NCBI GenBank assembly: GCA_031261175.1
Contig: JAISJW010000019.1
Location: 1 to 35,565, forward strand
Length of the DNA stretch: 35,565 nucleotides
Direction: 5' to 3'
Source of the DNA: Lactobacillales bacterium
GTDB taxonomy: Bacteria > Bacillota > Bacilli > Lactobacillales > Streptococcaceae
In this document: in pieces, positions 8,261 through 17,481 of the stretch
Layout of the letters: each line of letters starts with the position of its first letter
Position numbering within the stretch: the first letter of the stretch is position 1
The notes under the pieces: model-generated
Told to the model about the DNA's origin: nothing
Seen by the model: only the letters and a program-made list of their open reading frames with translations
Database searches by the model: none
Translations under genes and position numbers: made by a program

Positions 8261-8983
8261 ATGAAAGAATCTCTAGATATGAAAAAAAAGGAAGTCGTCG
8301 CGATTATCATAGCGGTCATCGTTGTGGTTTGCGTCTTCGCGATCGGCGCGGTCAATAAATTCTTGATCGAGTCCGATAAAGAAAGCCAAGCAGTGGTGCA
8401 CGAGCAACATAAAGCGGCGAAAAAATCATCGACATCATCGAGTTCAAAAGAGCAAACAGATGCGGCAAGTGAGGACTCGACCGATACTACAAAATTGCCG
8501 GAAACAGCGGCACCCGACTCGGGTATGCTTGATAGCTTGCGCGCGGCGGATCCAGAATATTGGAAGAAAAAAACCGACACGAAAAATCCTTATCCGGATT
8601 TGAAAAAATATAACGTGGTCGAAATCACGGTAAATACGGCATTGCAACAAATGACGATTACCGGCGACGGACAGTTGCTGCAAACGATGCTTTGTTCGAC
8701 GGGAGACGCGACGCCACTTGGCGATTTCGCGATTGAGAACGAGCAAGGTGCGAGCTTCTATGCGAGCGCGGCTGGTGAAGGTGGAAACTATTGGGTGAGT
8801 TTCAAAGGCCACGGCCTGTACACGATTCACTCGACACCGACTGATAAAGCGGGTAATTTCATCGAAAGCGAAGGTCAGCTTTTGGGCACGAAACACACCA
8901 AAGGTAGCATCCACTTGAGTCAAGAAGATGCAAAATGGTTATACGAAAACGTAACAATTGGAACAGTAGTTCATATTGTATAA
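8261..8983 (+). CDS. Membrane-anchored L,D-transpeptidase (YkuD-fold) protein lacking the catalytic Cys
   Basis: A 240-residue protein: short basic N-terminus, one transmembrane helix (about residues 10-30), a Ser/Thr/Lys-rich linker (about 40-90) and a YkuD-type domain from about 115 to the end. Family members cross-link peptidoglycan through a Cys in an (S/T)HGCxR motif. Here the motif reads TKGSIHL, so the nucleophile is Ser216 (codon AGC at 8906-8908), the preceding His is Lys214 and the Arg is His218. The upstream His of the family motif may be in YTIHSTPTDKAG. It may be a non-catalytic wall-binding or regulatory homologue, or use Ser. ATG at 8261 follows AGGGAG by 8 nt. It lies between rnjA and thrS, with only 28 nt before thrS. 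Confidence 0.75.
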   Translation: MKESLDMKKKEVVAIIIAVIVVVCVFAIGAVNKFLIESDKESQAVVHEQHKAAKKSSTSSSSKEQTDAASEDSTDTTKLPETAAPDSGMLDSLRAADPEYWKKKTDTKNPYPDLKKYNVVEITVNTALQQMTITGDGQLLQTMLCSTGDATPLGDFAIENEQGASFYASAAGEGGNYWVSFKGHGLYTIHSTPTDKAGNFIESEGQLLGTKHTKGSIHLSQEDAKWLYENVTIGTVVHIV

Positions 8984-9011
8984 AAATTAAAGTAACGGAG
9001 GAAAAGTGGAA

Positions 9012-10979
9012 ATGAAGATTACATTCCCAGATGGAGCAACACGCGATTTTGAAGCTGGCGTAAGCGTCTTTGAAATTGCCCAAAGCATTAGTAACAGCCT
9101 GGCGAAAAAGGCCGTAGCTGGAAAAATTAACGGGGAGTTAGTCGACACGACCACCACGGTTACTGAGGATGCGGCAGTTGAAATCATCACGCCGAGCGAA
9201 CCTGAGGCGCTAGAAGTTCTGCGCCATTCGACGGCTCACTTGATGGCTCACGCGATCAAAAACCTTTTCCCGCACATCCAATTCGGAGTCGGTCCAGCGA
9301 TCGACAGCGGCTTCTACTACGACACGAACAATGTCGGCAGCTGCACTTGCCACGGCGAAGCTTCGCAAATTAGCGAAGAAGACTTGCCGGCAATTGAAGC
9401 GGAAATGACGAAAATTATTCGCGATAACGAAAAAATCGTTAAACGCGTTGTGACGCGCGCCGAAGCTTTAGAAATCTTTGCGCACGACAAATATAAAATT
9501 GAATTAATCAATGCTTTGCCAGAAGACGAAACGATTACGATTTACGAACAAGGTTCGTTTGCGGACTTGTGCCGCGGTCCTCACTTGCCATCGACGGGTC
9601 GGATTCAGGTCTTCAAATTGTTGTCAGTCGCAGGTGCCTACTGGCGCGGAAAATCCGACAACGACGTGATGCAACGCATCTACGGAACCGCGTTCTTCGA
9701 CAAGAAACAGTTGAGCGAGTTCATCAAAGCGCGCGAAGAAGCTAAAGAACGCGACCACCGTAAACTCGGAAAAGAGTTGGGCTTGTTCGCTTTGTCGCAA
9801 GAAGTCGGAAGCGGTTTGCCGTTGTGGCTACCGAAAGGTGCGACAATCCGCCGCACAATCGAGCGTTACATCGTCGATAAAGAATTGAGCTTGAATTACC
9901 AACACGTTTACACGCCGATAATGGCTAATGTGCAACTTTATAAAACCAGCGGACACTGGGACCACTATCACGAAGATATGTTCCCGCCGATGGATATGGG
10001 CGACGGCGAAATGATGGTCTTGCGCCCGATGAACTGCCCACACCACATGATGGTTTACAAAAATGATATTCACTCGTATCGCGAGTTGCCGATTCGAATT
10101 GCCGAACTTGGAATGATGCACCGTTACGAAAAATCAGGTGCATTGAGTGGTTTGCAACGCGTGCGCGAAATGACCTTGAACGATGGGCATACGTTTGTGC
10201 GTCCGGATCAAATCAAGGATGAGTTCAAACGCACGTTGGAGCTTGTTATCGAAGTTTATCGCGATTTCGGAATTGAGGATTATGTCTTCCAGTTGAGTAA
10301 ACGCGATCCGGAAAACACAGAAAAATATTTCGATGATGACGAAATGTGGATTAAGGCTGAAACGATGCTTCGTGAAGCCTTGGTTGAGCTAGGCGTTGAT
10401 TTCGAAGAGGCTGAGGGCGAAGCTGCTTTCTACGGTCCGAAACTCGACATCGAAGTTTACACTGCCATCGGCATCCGCGAAACTTTATCTACTATTCAAT
10501 TAGACTTCTTGCTACCTGAGCGTTTTGAGCTGACTTACGTCGGCGAAGATGGCCAGGATACGCACCGCCCAGTCGTTATCCACCGCGGGATTGTTTCGAC
10601 GTTTGAGCGTTTCGTCGCTCACTTGATCGAAGTCCACAAAGGTGCGTTCCCGACTTGGCTTGCGCCGATTCAGGCGACAATCGTTCCCGTTTCGGCTGAA
10701 GCCCACCTCGACTACGCCTACACTGTGCGCGAACGTCTTTTAGAGGTCGGCATCCGCGTTGAGGTCGATGACCGCAATGAGAAGATGGGTAAAAAGATTC
10801 GCGAATCGCAAATCATGAAGGTTCCGTATCAACTTGTCGTTGGTGACAACGAGCAGGCCGAAACGACGGTCAACGTCCGCAAATACGGCTCGAAGGAGAG
10901 CAATACTGAGCTCCTTGATACGTTTATCGAGTCGATTCAAGCTGATATCGCAAATTATTCAAGAAAAGCGGGCGAATAA
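9012..10979 (+). CDS. thrS: Threonine--tRNA ligase
   Basis: Charges tRNA-Thr with threonine; class II synthetase with zinc-dependent amino-acid recognition. Domains in order: TGS (1-62), editing domain with HSTAH and the [12 protein letters not shown] motif, catalytic core with [18 protein letters not shown] and VVIHRGI carrying the zinc ligands Cys, His and His, then anticodon-binding domain (about 555-655). The length of 655 is normal. ATG 9012 is chosen over GTG 9006 because GGAGG at 8998-9002 is 9 nt from it. The usual T-box leader of thrS genes in Firmicutes is not present in the 28-nt gap, so it depends on upstream transcription. Confidence 0.97.
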   Translation: MKITFPDGATRDFEAGVSVFEIAQSISNSLAKKAVAGKINGELVDTTTTVTEDAAVEIITPSEPEALEVLRHSTAHLMAHAIKNLFPHIQFGVGPAIDSGFYYDTNNVGSCTCHGEASQISEEDLPAIEAEMTKIIRDNEKIVKRVVTRAEALEIFAHDKYKIELINALPEDETITIYEQGSFADLCRGPHLPSTGRIQVFKLLSVAGAYWRGKSDNDVMQRIYGTAFFDKKQLSEFIKAREEAKERDHRKLGKELGLFALSQEVGSGLPLWLPKGATIRRTIERYIVDKELSLNYQHVYTPIMANVQLYKTSGHWDHYHEDMFPPMDMGDGEMMVLRPMNCPHHMMVYKNDIHSYRELPIRIAELGMMHRYEKSGALSGLQRVREMTLNDGHTFVRPDQIKDEFKRTLELVIEVYRDFGIEDYVFQLSKRDPENTEKYFDDDEMWIKAETMLREALVELGVDFEEAEGEAAFYGPKLDIEVYTAIGIRETLSTIQLDFLLPERFELTYVGEDGQDTHRPVVIHRGIVSTFERFVAHLIEVHKGAFPTWLAPIQATIVPVSAEAHLDYAYTVRERLLEVGIRVEVDDRNEKMGKKIRESQIMKVPYQLVVGDNEQAETTVNVRKYGSKESNTELLDTFIESIQADIANYSRKAGE

Positions 10980-10990
10980 ACCCGCTACAA

Positions 10991-11014
10991 GGTCGCCAAT
11001 TTGGCGGCCTTTTT
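10991..11014 (+). terminator. Rho-independent terminator after thrS
   Basis: GGTCGCCAA pairs with TTGGCGGCC, directly followed by TTTTT. Confidence 0.9.
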
Positions 11015-11017
11015 GCG

Positions 11018-11090
11018 CTAATCGCTTTTATCGCGTTTTTGTCGCATTTCGAGCCTCGAAATGCGACAAAAACGGCTTAAAAGCGATTAG
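11018..11090. repeat. Long inverted repeat B (73 nt), nearly perfect
   Basis: Arms 11018-11053 and 11055-11090 pair over their whole length except a 3-nt mismatch (11031-11033). The apex is GTCGCATTTCGAG / CTCGAAATGCGAC. It lies just after the thrS terminator and before the leuC promoter, and lacks a terminal U-run. Confidence 0.85.
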
Positions 11091-11177
11091 GAAATTTTAA
11101 AGCGAGAGAAATTTGCATATATCGCAAGGGTAAGCGGTTGCTCGGAAACTTGCCCGACATGGTTTTTGATTTTATGG

Positions 11178-11183
11178 TATAAT
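11178..11183 (+). promoter_or_regulatory. Extended -10 promoter for leuC
   Basis: TATGG-TATAAT, with TGG immediately before the -10 hexamer. No -35 at proper spacing is clear. GAGG at 11205-11208 precedes the ATG by 8 nt. Confidence 0.6.
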
Positions 11184-11216
11184 TATTTAAGATATAAATG
11201 GAATGAGGTATAAATA

Positions 11217-12590
11217 ATGGGTAAAACTTTATTTGATAAGATCTGGGACAACCACGTGGTGGTGAAAGGCGAGGGCGACCAGCCGGATTTGCTGTTTGTC
11301 GACTTGCAGTTGATCCACGAGGTGACGAGCCCGCAGGCTTTCGCGGGACTGCGCGAAAATAATCGTGCGCTGCGCCACCCTGAGCGCACGTTTGGGACGA
11401 TCGACCACGATGTGCCGACGGTGAACCCGTTTGAAATCAAGGATGAAATCGCACGGTTGCAAATCGAAACTTTCCAAAAAAATTGTAAAGAATTCGGCGT
11501 TGAGTTTTGCGATAACGGAAGCGAGCGTCAAGGGATTGTCCACATGGTGGGGCACGAAGTGGCGCTGACGCAACCGGGTAAAATCATAGTCTGTGGCGAT
11601 TCGCATACAGCGACCCACGGCGCGTTCGGCGCGTTCGCATTCGGGATCGGAACGAGCGAAGTTGAACACGTGATGGCGACGCAGACAATCTGGCAAAAAC
11701 GGCCTAAAAACGCTAAAATCGAAATCACAGGTACGCTTCCTAAGGGTGTTTACGCAAAAGACGTAGTGTTAGCTCTAATCGCTAAATACGGCGTGGACTT
11801 TGGAGTGGGGTATGCCTGCGAATTCACCGGAAACGTGGTCGAAGAATTACCGATGGAAGAACGCGCGACATTGTCGAACATGGCGATCGAAGGCGGAGCG
11901 AAAATCGGAATGATTGCAGCCGACCAAACGACTTATGAATATCTAAAAGGTCGCGAATACGCACCGAAAGATTACGCGAAAGCGGTCGAGTTCTGGAAAA
12001 CTTTGAAATCCGACGCGGACGCACAATACGACAAAACATTAACGATCGACGTAACCGGTATGAGCCCTTACGTTACCTGGGGTACTAACCCCGAACAGGC
12101 GATTCCAATCGATGCTTTGACACCAAAAGTCGAAGACATCAACCACGAAAAAGCCTACTCATACATCGGCCTTCACCCTGAGCAAGACATCAAGGAAGCC
12201 CCAATCGACTACGTCTTCATCGGCAGTTGCACAAACGGCCGAGCGAGCGATTTCATCGAGGCGGCTAAATTCCTAAAAGGTAAAAAACTTGCACCAGGCG
12301 TTACCGGTTGGGCAGTTCCAGGAAGCCGTCCGGTAAAACGCGAAATCGAAAAACTTGGTCTAGATAAAGTCTTTACGGATGCAGGTTTCGAATGGCGCGA
12401 GCCGGGATGTAGTGCTTGTCTAGCGATGAATCCGGACAAGATTCCAAGTGGAAAACGCTGCGCCTCAACGAGCAACCGCAACTTCGAAGGTCGCCAAGGA
12501 AAAGGCGCTCGCACTCACTTGTGTTCGCCGGCGATGGCGGCACTTGCCGGGATTAACGGGCACTTTGTCGACGTTCGCGATCACTTATAA
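11217..12590 (+). CDS. leuC: 3-isopropylmalate dehydratase large subunit
   Basis: Large [4Fe-4S] subunit of the isomerase that converts 2-isopropylmalate to 3-isopropylmalate in leucine synthesis. The aconitase-type motifs are present: [13 protein letters not shown], the cluster ligand Cys in FIGSCTNGR and the paired Cys in [13 protein letters not shown], then [17 protein letters not shown]. The length of 457 is normal for the bacterial LeuC group. The enzyme needs LeuD, yet no leuA, leuB or leuD occurs anywhere in the window; the next gene is glnQ after only 22 nt. Either leuD is elsewhere or the protein works on a related substrate. Confidence 0.92.
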   Translation: MGKTLFDKIWDNHVVVKGEGDQPDLLFVDLQLIHEVTSPQAFAGLRENNRALRHPERTFGTIDHDVPTVNPFEIKDEIARLQIETFQKNCKEFGVEFCDNGSERQGIVHMVGHEVALTQPGKIIVCGDSHTATHGAFGAFAFGIGTSEVEHVMATQTIWQKRPKNAKIEITGTLPKGVYAKDVVLALIAKYGVDFGVGYACEFTGNVVEELPMEERATLSNMAIEGGAKIGMIAADQTTYEYLKGREYAPKDYAKAVEFWKTLKSDADAQYDKTLTIDVTGMSPYVTWGTNPEQAIPIDALTPKVEDINHEKAYSYIGLHPEQDIKEAPIDYVFIGSCTNGRASDFIEAAKFLKGKKLAPGVTGWAVPGSRPVKREIEKLGLDKVFTDAGFEWREPGCSACLAMNPDKIPSGKRCASTSNRNFEGRQGKGARTHLCSPAMAALAGINGHFVDVRDHL

Positions 12591-12612
12591 TTCGTAAAAA
12601 GGGAGATAAAAA

Positions 12613-13350
12613 ATGGCATTAATCGAATTTCACGATGTGGAAAAATACTACGGAAAATTTCACGCACTAAAAAAAATCAACTTAAAAATCGACGCTGGGC
12701 AAGTGGTCGTAATCATCGGTCCATCGGGGTCGGGTAAATCGACGCTGCTGCGCACGATCAACGCGCTTGAAACGGTTGATGGCGGTCACTTGTACGTCTG
12801 CGGCGAAAATATCGCCGACAAGAAAACGAACTTGCCGAACCTGCGCAAAAACGTGGGGATGGTGTTCCAACACTTCAACCTTTACCCGCACAAAACGGTG
12901 ATGCAAAACATCACGTTGGCACCGGTCAAAGTGCTGAAAGAATCACAGGCCGAAGCTGACCGCGTGGCGAAAAAATACCTTGAATACGTAAATATGTGGG
13001 ACAAAAAAGACTCGTATCCGGAAATGCTTTCAGGTGGTCAAAGTCAACGTGTGGCAATTGCCCGCGGTTTGGCGATGCACCCTGAGTTGCTCCTGTTCGA
13101 CGAACCGACGTCGGCGCTGGATCCGGAAACGATCGGCGACGTGCTGAACGTTATGAAAAACCTTGCTAAAGAGGGGATGAATATGATCGTCGTGACCCAC
13201 GAAATGGGCTTTGCGAAGGCGGTTGCGGACCGGATTATCTTTATGGCGGAAGGCGAAATTTTAGAGGATGCGACGGATGTCGACAAGTTCTTCGACCAGC
13301 CGCAACATCCGCGCGCGCAGGAATTCTTAGATAAAATTATCAACCATTAG
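12613..13350 (+). CDS. glnQ: Polar amino acid (glutamine-type) ABC transporter ATP-binding protein
   Basis: Hydrolyses ATP to drive uptake through the two permeases encoded downstream. Walker A GPSGSGKST, Q-loop VFQHFNLYPHKT, signature LSGGQSQRVAIARGLA, Walker B LLLFDEPTSALD and the H-loop VVTHEMGFA are all intact; 245 residues is normal. AAGGGAG precedes the ATG. The gene order ATPase, binding protein, permease, permease equals Bacillus glnQHMP. Substrate could equally be glutamate, aspartate or another polar amino acid. Confidence 0.92.
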   Translation: MALIEFHDVEKYYGKFHALKKINLKIDAGQVVVIIGPSGSGKSTLLRTINALETVDGGHLYVCGENIADKKTNLPNLRKNVGMVFQHFNLYPHKTVMQNITLAPVKVLKESQAEADRVAKKYLEYVNMWDKKDSYPEMLSGGQSQRVAIARGLAMHPELLLFDEPTSALDPETIGDVLNVMKNLAKEGMNMIVVTHEMGFAKAVADRIIFMAEGEILEDATDVDKFFDQPQHPRAQEFLDKIINH

Positions 13351-13360
13351 GAGGAGCGAG

Positions 13361-14152
13361 ATGTTAAAAAAATTAATACTAATCGCGGCAAGTCTCCTAC
13401 TCGTCCTACCTTTAGCCGGCTGCGGAAAAAACAGCTTGGCTGACTCGGATGCGTTGACGCGGGCGAAACTGACGAACCAAATCTTTTGGGGCGTAAAATA
13501 CGATACGCGCTTATTCGGGTTGATGGACGTTAAAACGGGCGAAGTTCAAGGTTTCGATATCGACATCGCAAAGGCGCTGACGAAAGAAATCCTAGGCTCA
13601 AAAGGCCACGCTGTCTTCATCGAAGTTACTTCGAAGACGCGGATTCCGCTGCTTAAAAACGGGAATATCGACGCGATTATCGCGACGATGACAATCACCG
13701 ATGAGCGTAAAAAACAGGTCGACTTCAGCGATGTTTACTTTGCTGCCGGTCAATCTTTGCTCGTTAAAAAGACGAGTCCGATCAAATCAATCGAAGACTT
13801 GAAAGGTAAGCGCGTGCTAGCCGTTAAAGGTTCGACTTCAGCTGAAAACATCAAAAAAGCCGTTCCATCGGCTCACATCTTAGAGCTTGAAAACTACTCG
13901 GAATGTTTCACCGCGCTTAAATCAAACCAAGGCGACGCGATGACTACCGACAACGCAATCCTTCTTGGGATGGCGTCACAAAACCACAACTATCACCTTG
14001 TCGGCGGAACTTTCACCGACGAGCCTTACGGAATTGCCGTCAACAAGGGCCAACAGGACTTGCTCGAAGCGATCAACGACGCCCTTAAAACGATTCACGA
14101 AAACGGCGAATACGACAAAATTTACGCGAAATGGATTGGAGGTGTCAAATAA
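13361..14152 (+). CDS. glnH: Amino acid ABC transporter substrate-binding lipoprotein
   Basis: A solute-binding protein anchored outside the membrane. Residues 1-20 are a lipoprotein signal peptide with lipobox LAGC; Cys21 would carry the lipid. The mature protein has the family-3 binding-protein pattern GFDIDIAKALTKEI, DAIIATMTITDERKKQVDFSDVYF, LKGKRVLAVKGSTSAENIK and a C-terminal INDALKTIHENGEYDKIYAKW. AGGAGGAG overlaps the glnQ stop codon, and the stop codon overlaps the next ATG by one base. Confidence 0.92.
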   Translation: MLKKLILIAASLLLVLPLAGCGKNSLADSDALTRAKLTNQIFWGVKYDTRLFGLMDVKTGEVQGFDIDIAKALTKEILGSKGHAVFIEVTSKTRIPLLKNGNIDAIIATMTITDERKKQVDFSDVYFAAGQSLLVKKTSPIKSIEDLKGKRVLAVKGSTSAENIKKAVPSAHILELENYSECFTALKSNQGDAMTTDNAILLGMASQNHNYHLVGGTFTDEPYGIAVNKGQQDLLEAINDALKTIHENGEYDKIYAKWIGGVK

Positions 14153-14790
14153 TGTTACATTTATTAACGACCTACCACGCCGAATTTCTCGCGGGATTCC
14201 TCGTAACAATTCGGGCAAGTGTCATCGCCCTTATCGCGAGCCTAATCGTCGGAACTTTAATGGCGATTTTCCAACTCGTACCTAACAAATTGATCGCAGG
14301 CCTAGCCAAAGCTTACGTCGAACTTTTCCGTAACATTCCGCTAGTCGTAATCGCGATGTTTTTCTTCATCGTGGTCCCAACGATGGGCCTTCAGCTCGAC
14401 GGTTTCGAAGCGGGAACGATCGGACTTGCCATCTATACCTCGGCGTTTATCGCCGAAGTGGTCCGTGCCGGAATCAACGCGGTGGACCGCGGGCAACTCG
14501 AAGCGGCACTGTCGCAAGGGCTGACTTATTCGCAGGCGATGCGGTTTATCATTCTGCCGCAAGCGTTTAAAATCGTGATTCCACCACTTGGAAATCAATT
14601 TATCAACTTGGTCAAAAATTCGTCGATCCTTGCCGTCGTGGCGGGTCTGGATTTGATGTACCAAGGTGACGCGATCGCGGCCTCAACATTTGAGACGATC
14701 CCGAGTTATATGCTTGTCGGTCTGTTTTACCTAGTTATCACGATGCCGCTGAGCTACCTGATGAATTACCTAGAAAAGAGAGGTGCTTAG
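14152..14790 (+). CDS. glnM: Amino acid ABC transporter permease 1
   Basis: Inner-membrane permease of the His/Glu/Gln/Arg family, 212 residues with about five transmembrane helices. The EAA-type cytoplasmic loop that contacts the ATPase is seen as EAALSQGLTYSQAMRFIILPQA. An earlier in-frame ATG at 14131 is rejected, because GGAGG at 14138-14142 sits 9 nt before ATG 14152 and the shorter form gives the usual N-terminus. It overlaps the glnH stop by one base (TAATG). Confidence 0.9.
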   Translation: MLHLLTTYHAEFLAGFLVTIRASVIALIASLIVGTLMAIFQLVPNKLIAGLAKAYVELFRNIPLVVIAMFFFIVVPTMGLQLDGFEAGTIGLAIYTSAFIAEVVRAGINAVDRGQLEAALSQGLTYSQAMRFIILPQAFKIVIPPLGNQFINLVKNSSILAVVAGLDLMYQGDAIAASTFETIPSYMLVGLFYLVITMPLSYLMNYLEKRGA

Positions 14791-14791
14791 T

Positions 14792-15439
14792 ATGATGTAT
14801 GCAATTTTTCTACTAAAAGGTCTCGCTGTCACTATCTCGGTCGCACTAATCGCAATCGTGCTGAGCTTCATCATCGGCTCGGTGCTCGGCGTTATCCGCT
14901 ACTATAAAATCCCGGTCTTGTCGCGCGTCATAGGTTTCGTCATCGATGTCATCCGCAACTTGCCACTGCTTCTAATCATCTTCTTCAGCTACTTCGCGAT
15001 TCCGCAATTCACCGGAATCCGCATGACAGCCTTCGGGGCGGCAATTCTCGCCCTTACCATCTTCGAGTCGGCGATGCTTTCGGAAGTTATCCGCGCAGGT
15101 TTAGTCGCGGTGCCAAAAGGGCAAATGGAAGCTGGTCTTTCGACCGGCTTGTCACGCATCGAAACGGTTCGCATTATTATCGTGCCTCAAGCTTACAAAA
15201 TGATGATTCCTGCGATCGTGTCGCAGTTCATTTCTTTGATTAAAGATACATCTTTGGCCATCATTATTTCGCTGCCGGACTTTATGCACCAAGCGCAAAT
15301 CATCTACGGGGAAAACTCGAATTACGTGATCCCGATGTTCGTGGTGCTCGCGGTTGGCTACTTCATCGTCTGCTACGCATTGTCGCTATTGAGTCGCAAC
15401 CTAGAGCGCCGCTTAGATACGAGTAAAGCTCGTTTATAA
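14792..15439 (+). CDS. glnP: Amino acid ABC transporter permease 2
   Basis: Second permease of the heterodimer, 215 residues, with the EAA-type loop MEAGLSTGLSRIETVRIIIVPQA and multiple hydrophobic helices. GAGAGG (14778-14783) is 8 nt before ATG 14792, which is favoured over GTG 14783 and ATG 14795. Ends the leuC-gln unit; the strong hairpin at 15519-15549 is the likely terminator. Confidence 0.9.
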   Translation: MMYAIFLLKGLAVTISVALIAIVLSFIIGSVLGVIRYYKIPVLSRVIGFVIDVIRNLPLLLIIFFSYFAIPQFTGIRMTAFGAAILALTIFESAMLSEVIRAGLVAVPKGQMEAGLSTGLSRIETVRIIIVPQAYKMMIPAIVSQFISLIKDTSLAIIISLPDFMHQAQIIYGENSNYVIPMFVVLAVGYFIVCYALSLLSRNLERRLDTSKARL

Positions 15440-15467
15440 AACATTTAGGCCCTTTGGAATTCTGATT

Positions 15468-15596
15468 CCGCCCCGAATGACAAGATTTTTTGAAAAACGG
15501 TCGATATTTGGCAGTTGGGGGCGGGTATAAAATCTATACCCGCCCTTTTGTGCCAAAATAAGGGCAAAACTTCGAAAATCTTGTCATCCGGGGCGG
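15468..15596. repeat. Nested inverted repeat C (129 nt)
   Basis: Outer arms 15468-15489 and 15575-15596 match at 21 of 22 positions (CCGCCCCGAATGACAAGATTTT-type). Between them a second stem, 15519-15529 with 15535-15545, is extended by TTGGCA/TGCCAA. The segment AAAATAAGGGCA at about 15555 also occurs in hairpin D, and both begin with CCGAATGAC. Confidence 0.85.
15519..15549 (+). terminator. Rho-independent terminator after the gln transporter
   Basis: GGGCGGGTATA pairs perfectly with TATACCCGCCC over a 5-nt loop and is followed by TTTT. It forms the inner stem of hairpin C. Confidence 0.8.
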
Positions 15597-15712
15597 ATTT
15601 CGTCTTATAAAAAACAACCTTTAAAAGACCTTTAAAAGAAATTGCGTAAATTTAACGAAAAAAAGGTAGTTTTCTCACCATGGTTGCATATTTTTACGCA
15701 CGAGCGTGTGAA

Positions 15713-15739
15713 TTGCTTTTTTTTGGTTTGTGATATAAT
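15713..15739 (+). promoter_or_regulatory. Promoter for the ABC exporter gene
   Basis: TGTGATATAAT with -10 at 15734-15739; a TTGCTT lies at 15713-15718 with a short 15-nt spacer, so the extended -10 probably dominates. Confidence 0.55.
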
Positions 15740-15771
15740 TTGCTTATTATAAATTAATGGGAGAATAAATT

Positions 15772-17358
15772 TTGAAAATTTTAAAGTTGGCTAAGGCTAG
15801 ATACAGAGCGGGATTAGTATTAGGTATATTACTCAATTCGATAGTCGGGTTTAATGTGGGTTACTTGATCAAAAGCGCATCAGATTTAGCGACGGACGCT
15901 TCGATGGAAAAGGTGCTAAAATTCGCGGTTATCAATATGGTGTTGTGGATTGGGGCTGGTCTAGGTCAATTCTTGACTCCTTATTTCAAAGCGCAAATTG
16001 TAAGAGATATCAATGTAAAAATGAAATCCATTTATATTGATATTAAGTTAAAAGATGATGAAGAAATAAACAAAAGCGCGACCATAATCGCGGGAATCAA
16101 CAATAATATAAAGCAGATTGAAACTAACTTCATCAATCCGCTAGTTACAACGTTATCTAGCGCGTTGATTTTCTTAGTTGCAATAACTTATATGTTCAGT
16201 CTGAACATCTTAATCAGTCTGATGTTTATCGCATTTTCATTCCTAGTGCTAATTCCTAGCAAGTTAGCCGGTAAAAAGCTTATTGCGTACGGCGAGAACT
16301 TCACTGAAGCTAATGGTTATTTCAATATCGTTTTGAAAAATTATCTTTACGGATACAAAATGCTGAAGAATTATGCCTCGGACAAAATTTATTCGAAAAA
16401 ATTAAATGAAGCTCTTGTAAATGAAGAGACGAAAAATTTCGAACTTTCTGTCGGTCAAAATAAAGTTGCATTCATTTCGATATTAATTGCAGGTGTTTCT
16501 TTTATTGCACCTTTCGCACTCGGAATTATCGCGATGAATTATTTTCCGACTTTCACGTTTGGAGCGCTGCTTGCGGTTTTTCTGGGTAACGACCGGGTAG
16601 TCAATCCGCTGCTAAGCGTTCTGGGTGGTTATAATGCGATCAAAACTTCGAAAACCGTGCGAAGAGAATTCGAAGGCGTTTTGGGCAAGTGGGCGCCTGC
16701 CGGCGAAAAAGCCGAAGCGAATGCGCTACCAGTTGTCGAAAAAATCACTTTCAAAGGTTTGAGCAAAGCGTTCGATGAAAAGGTGATTCTGGAAAATGTC
16801 GATCTTGAAATCAATCAAAATGATAAAATTTTAATCGTCGGAGAATCTGGAACAGGAAAAAGCACGATTCTTAAAATGTTGCTAGGTCAAATTAATCACG
16901 ATGCCGGCGAGCTTGAAATAACTGCTCAAAACAAATCAGAAGATGAACTGTTTGCCTATATTAGTCAAGAGCCAATAATTTTAGATGGAACGATTAGAGA
17001 AAATATTTTAATCAATCGCTTCGATTTAGATGATGCATCACTTGCCCAAATGTTAAAAGATCTGAACCTAGAAGATCTAGGTTTGGACTACGTCTGCGGT
17101 CCGGAAGGGGCCAATTTATCCGGCGGGCAGAAACAGCGAATCGAAATTGCCCGGGCGGTCGCAAGTGGACGTTCGGCGCTCTTGATCGATGAAGCAACGG
17201 CGGCGCTCGACAATAAGACTTCGGAAATTGTCCGCGATTTCTTATATCAATTGCCGATTACGATCGTTGAAATTGCCCATCATTACGATTTCGACGAGAT
17301 GAGTAAAACCTTCAAAATCTACGAGCTGAAAAACCGAAATATCCAGAGGATAAATTAA
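15772..17358 (+). CDS. ABC exporter half-transporter (fused membrane and ATPase domains)
   Basis: A 528-residue type IV ABC exporter: transmembrane region with about six helices (1-290), then nucleotide-binding domain (about 325-528). Walker A VGESGTGKST, Q-loop YISQEPIILDGTIRENI, signature LSGGQKQRIEIARAVA and Walker B ALLIDEATAALD are intact; the D-loop and a His in EIAHHYD follow. It starts at TTG 15772, supported by GGGAG at 15759-15763. No second half-transporter, precursor peptide or regulator is adjacent, so it presumably forms a homodimer. The cargo (lipid, peptide or drug) cannot be told. The gene is more AT-rich than the flanking operons. Confidence 0.85.
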   Translation: MKILKLAKARYRAGLVLGILLNSIVGFNVGYLIKSASDLATDASMEKVLKFAVINMVLWIGAGLGQFLTPYFKAQIVRDINVKMKSIYIDIKLKDDEEINKSATIIAGINNNIKQIETNFINPLVTTLSSALIFLVAITYMFSLNILISLMFIAFSFLVLIPSKLAGKKLIAYGENFTEANGYFNIVLKNYLYGYKMLKNYASDKIYSKKLNEALVNEETKNFELSVGQNKVAFISILIAGVSFIAPFALGIIAMNYFPTFTFGALLAVFLGNDRVVNPLLSVLGGYNAIKTSKTVRREFEGVLGKWAPAGEKAEANALPVVEKITFKGLSKAFDEKVILENVDLEINQNDKILIVGESGTGKSTILKMLLGQINHDAGELEITAQNKSEDELFAYISQEPIILDGTIRENILINRFDLDDASLAQMLKDLNLEDLGLDYVCGPEGANLSGGQKQRIEIARAVASGRSALLIDEATAALDNKTSEIVRDFLYQLPITIVEIAHHYDFDEMSKTFKIYELKNRNIQRIN

Positions 17359-17404
17359 AAATCCGCGTTTAGGCGAAAAAACCAAAAAAAATTTCGTGAA
17401 ACGC

Positions 17405-17431
17405 TTGCAATTAATATGCTAGTGGTATAAA
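17405..17431 (+). promoter_or_regulatory. Promoter for ireB
   Basis: TTGCAA (17405-17410), 15-nt spacer, TGG-TATAAA (17426-17431). The spacer is short but the extended -10 is good. Confidence 0.5.
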
Positions 17432-17481
17432 ATGTAGATAATTACGATAGTAGGTATATCGTAGAAGGAGAGGTAAGCGTA

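Larger units (their letters stand above)
15440..15771. other. 332-nt intergenic region: hairpin C and ABC-exporter promoter
   Basis: No open reading frame with a ribosome binding site is seen. It contains a long nested inverted repeat (15468-15596) with an embedded terminator, an AT-rich stretch, a CACGAGCGTG palindrome near 15699-15708, and an extended -10 promoter at 15734-15739. Confidence 0.7.

Noticed and set aside
8444..8923. 159-codon antisense frame within the L,D-transpeptidase-like gene
   Set aside because: No ribosome binding site and no recognisable domain; the + strand reading has membrane anchor and YkuD pattern.
8984..9011. T-box riboswitch expected upstream of thrS
   Set aside because: Only 28 nt separate it from the preceding gene, too short for a T-box.
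13965..14285. A 106-codon frame overlapping glnH and glnM
   Set aside because: It is out of frame with two well-supported genes and has Arg/Thr-rich shadow composition.
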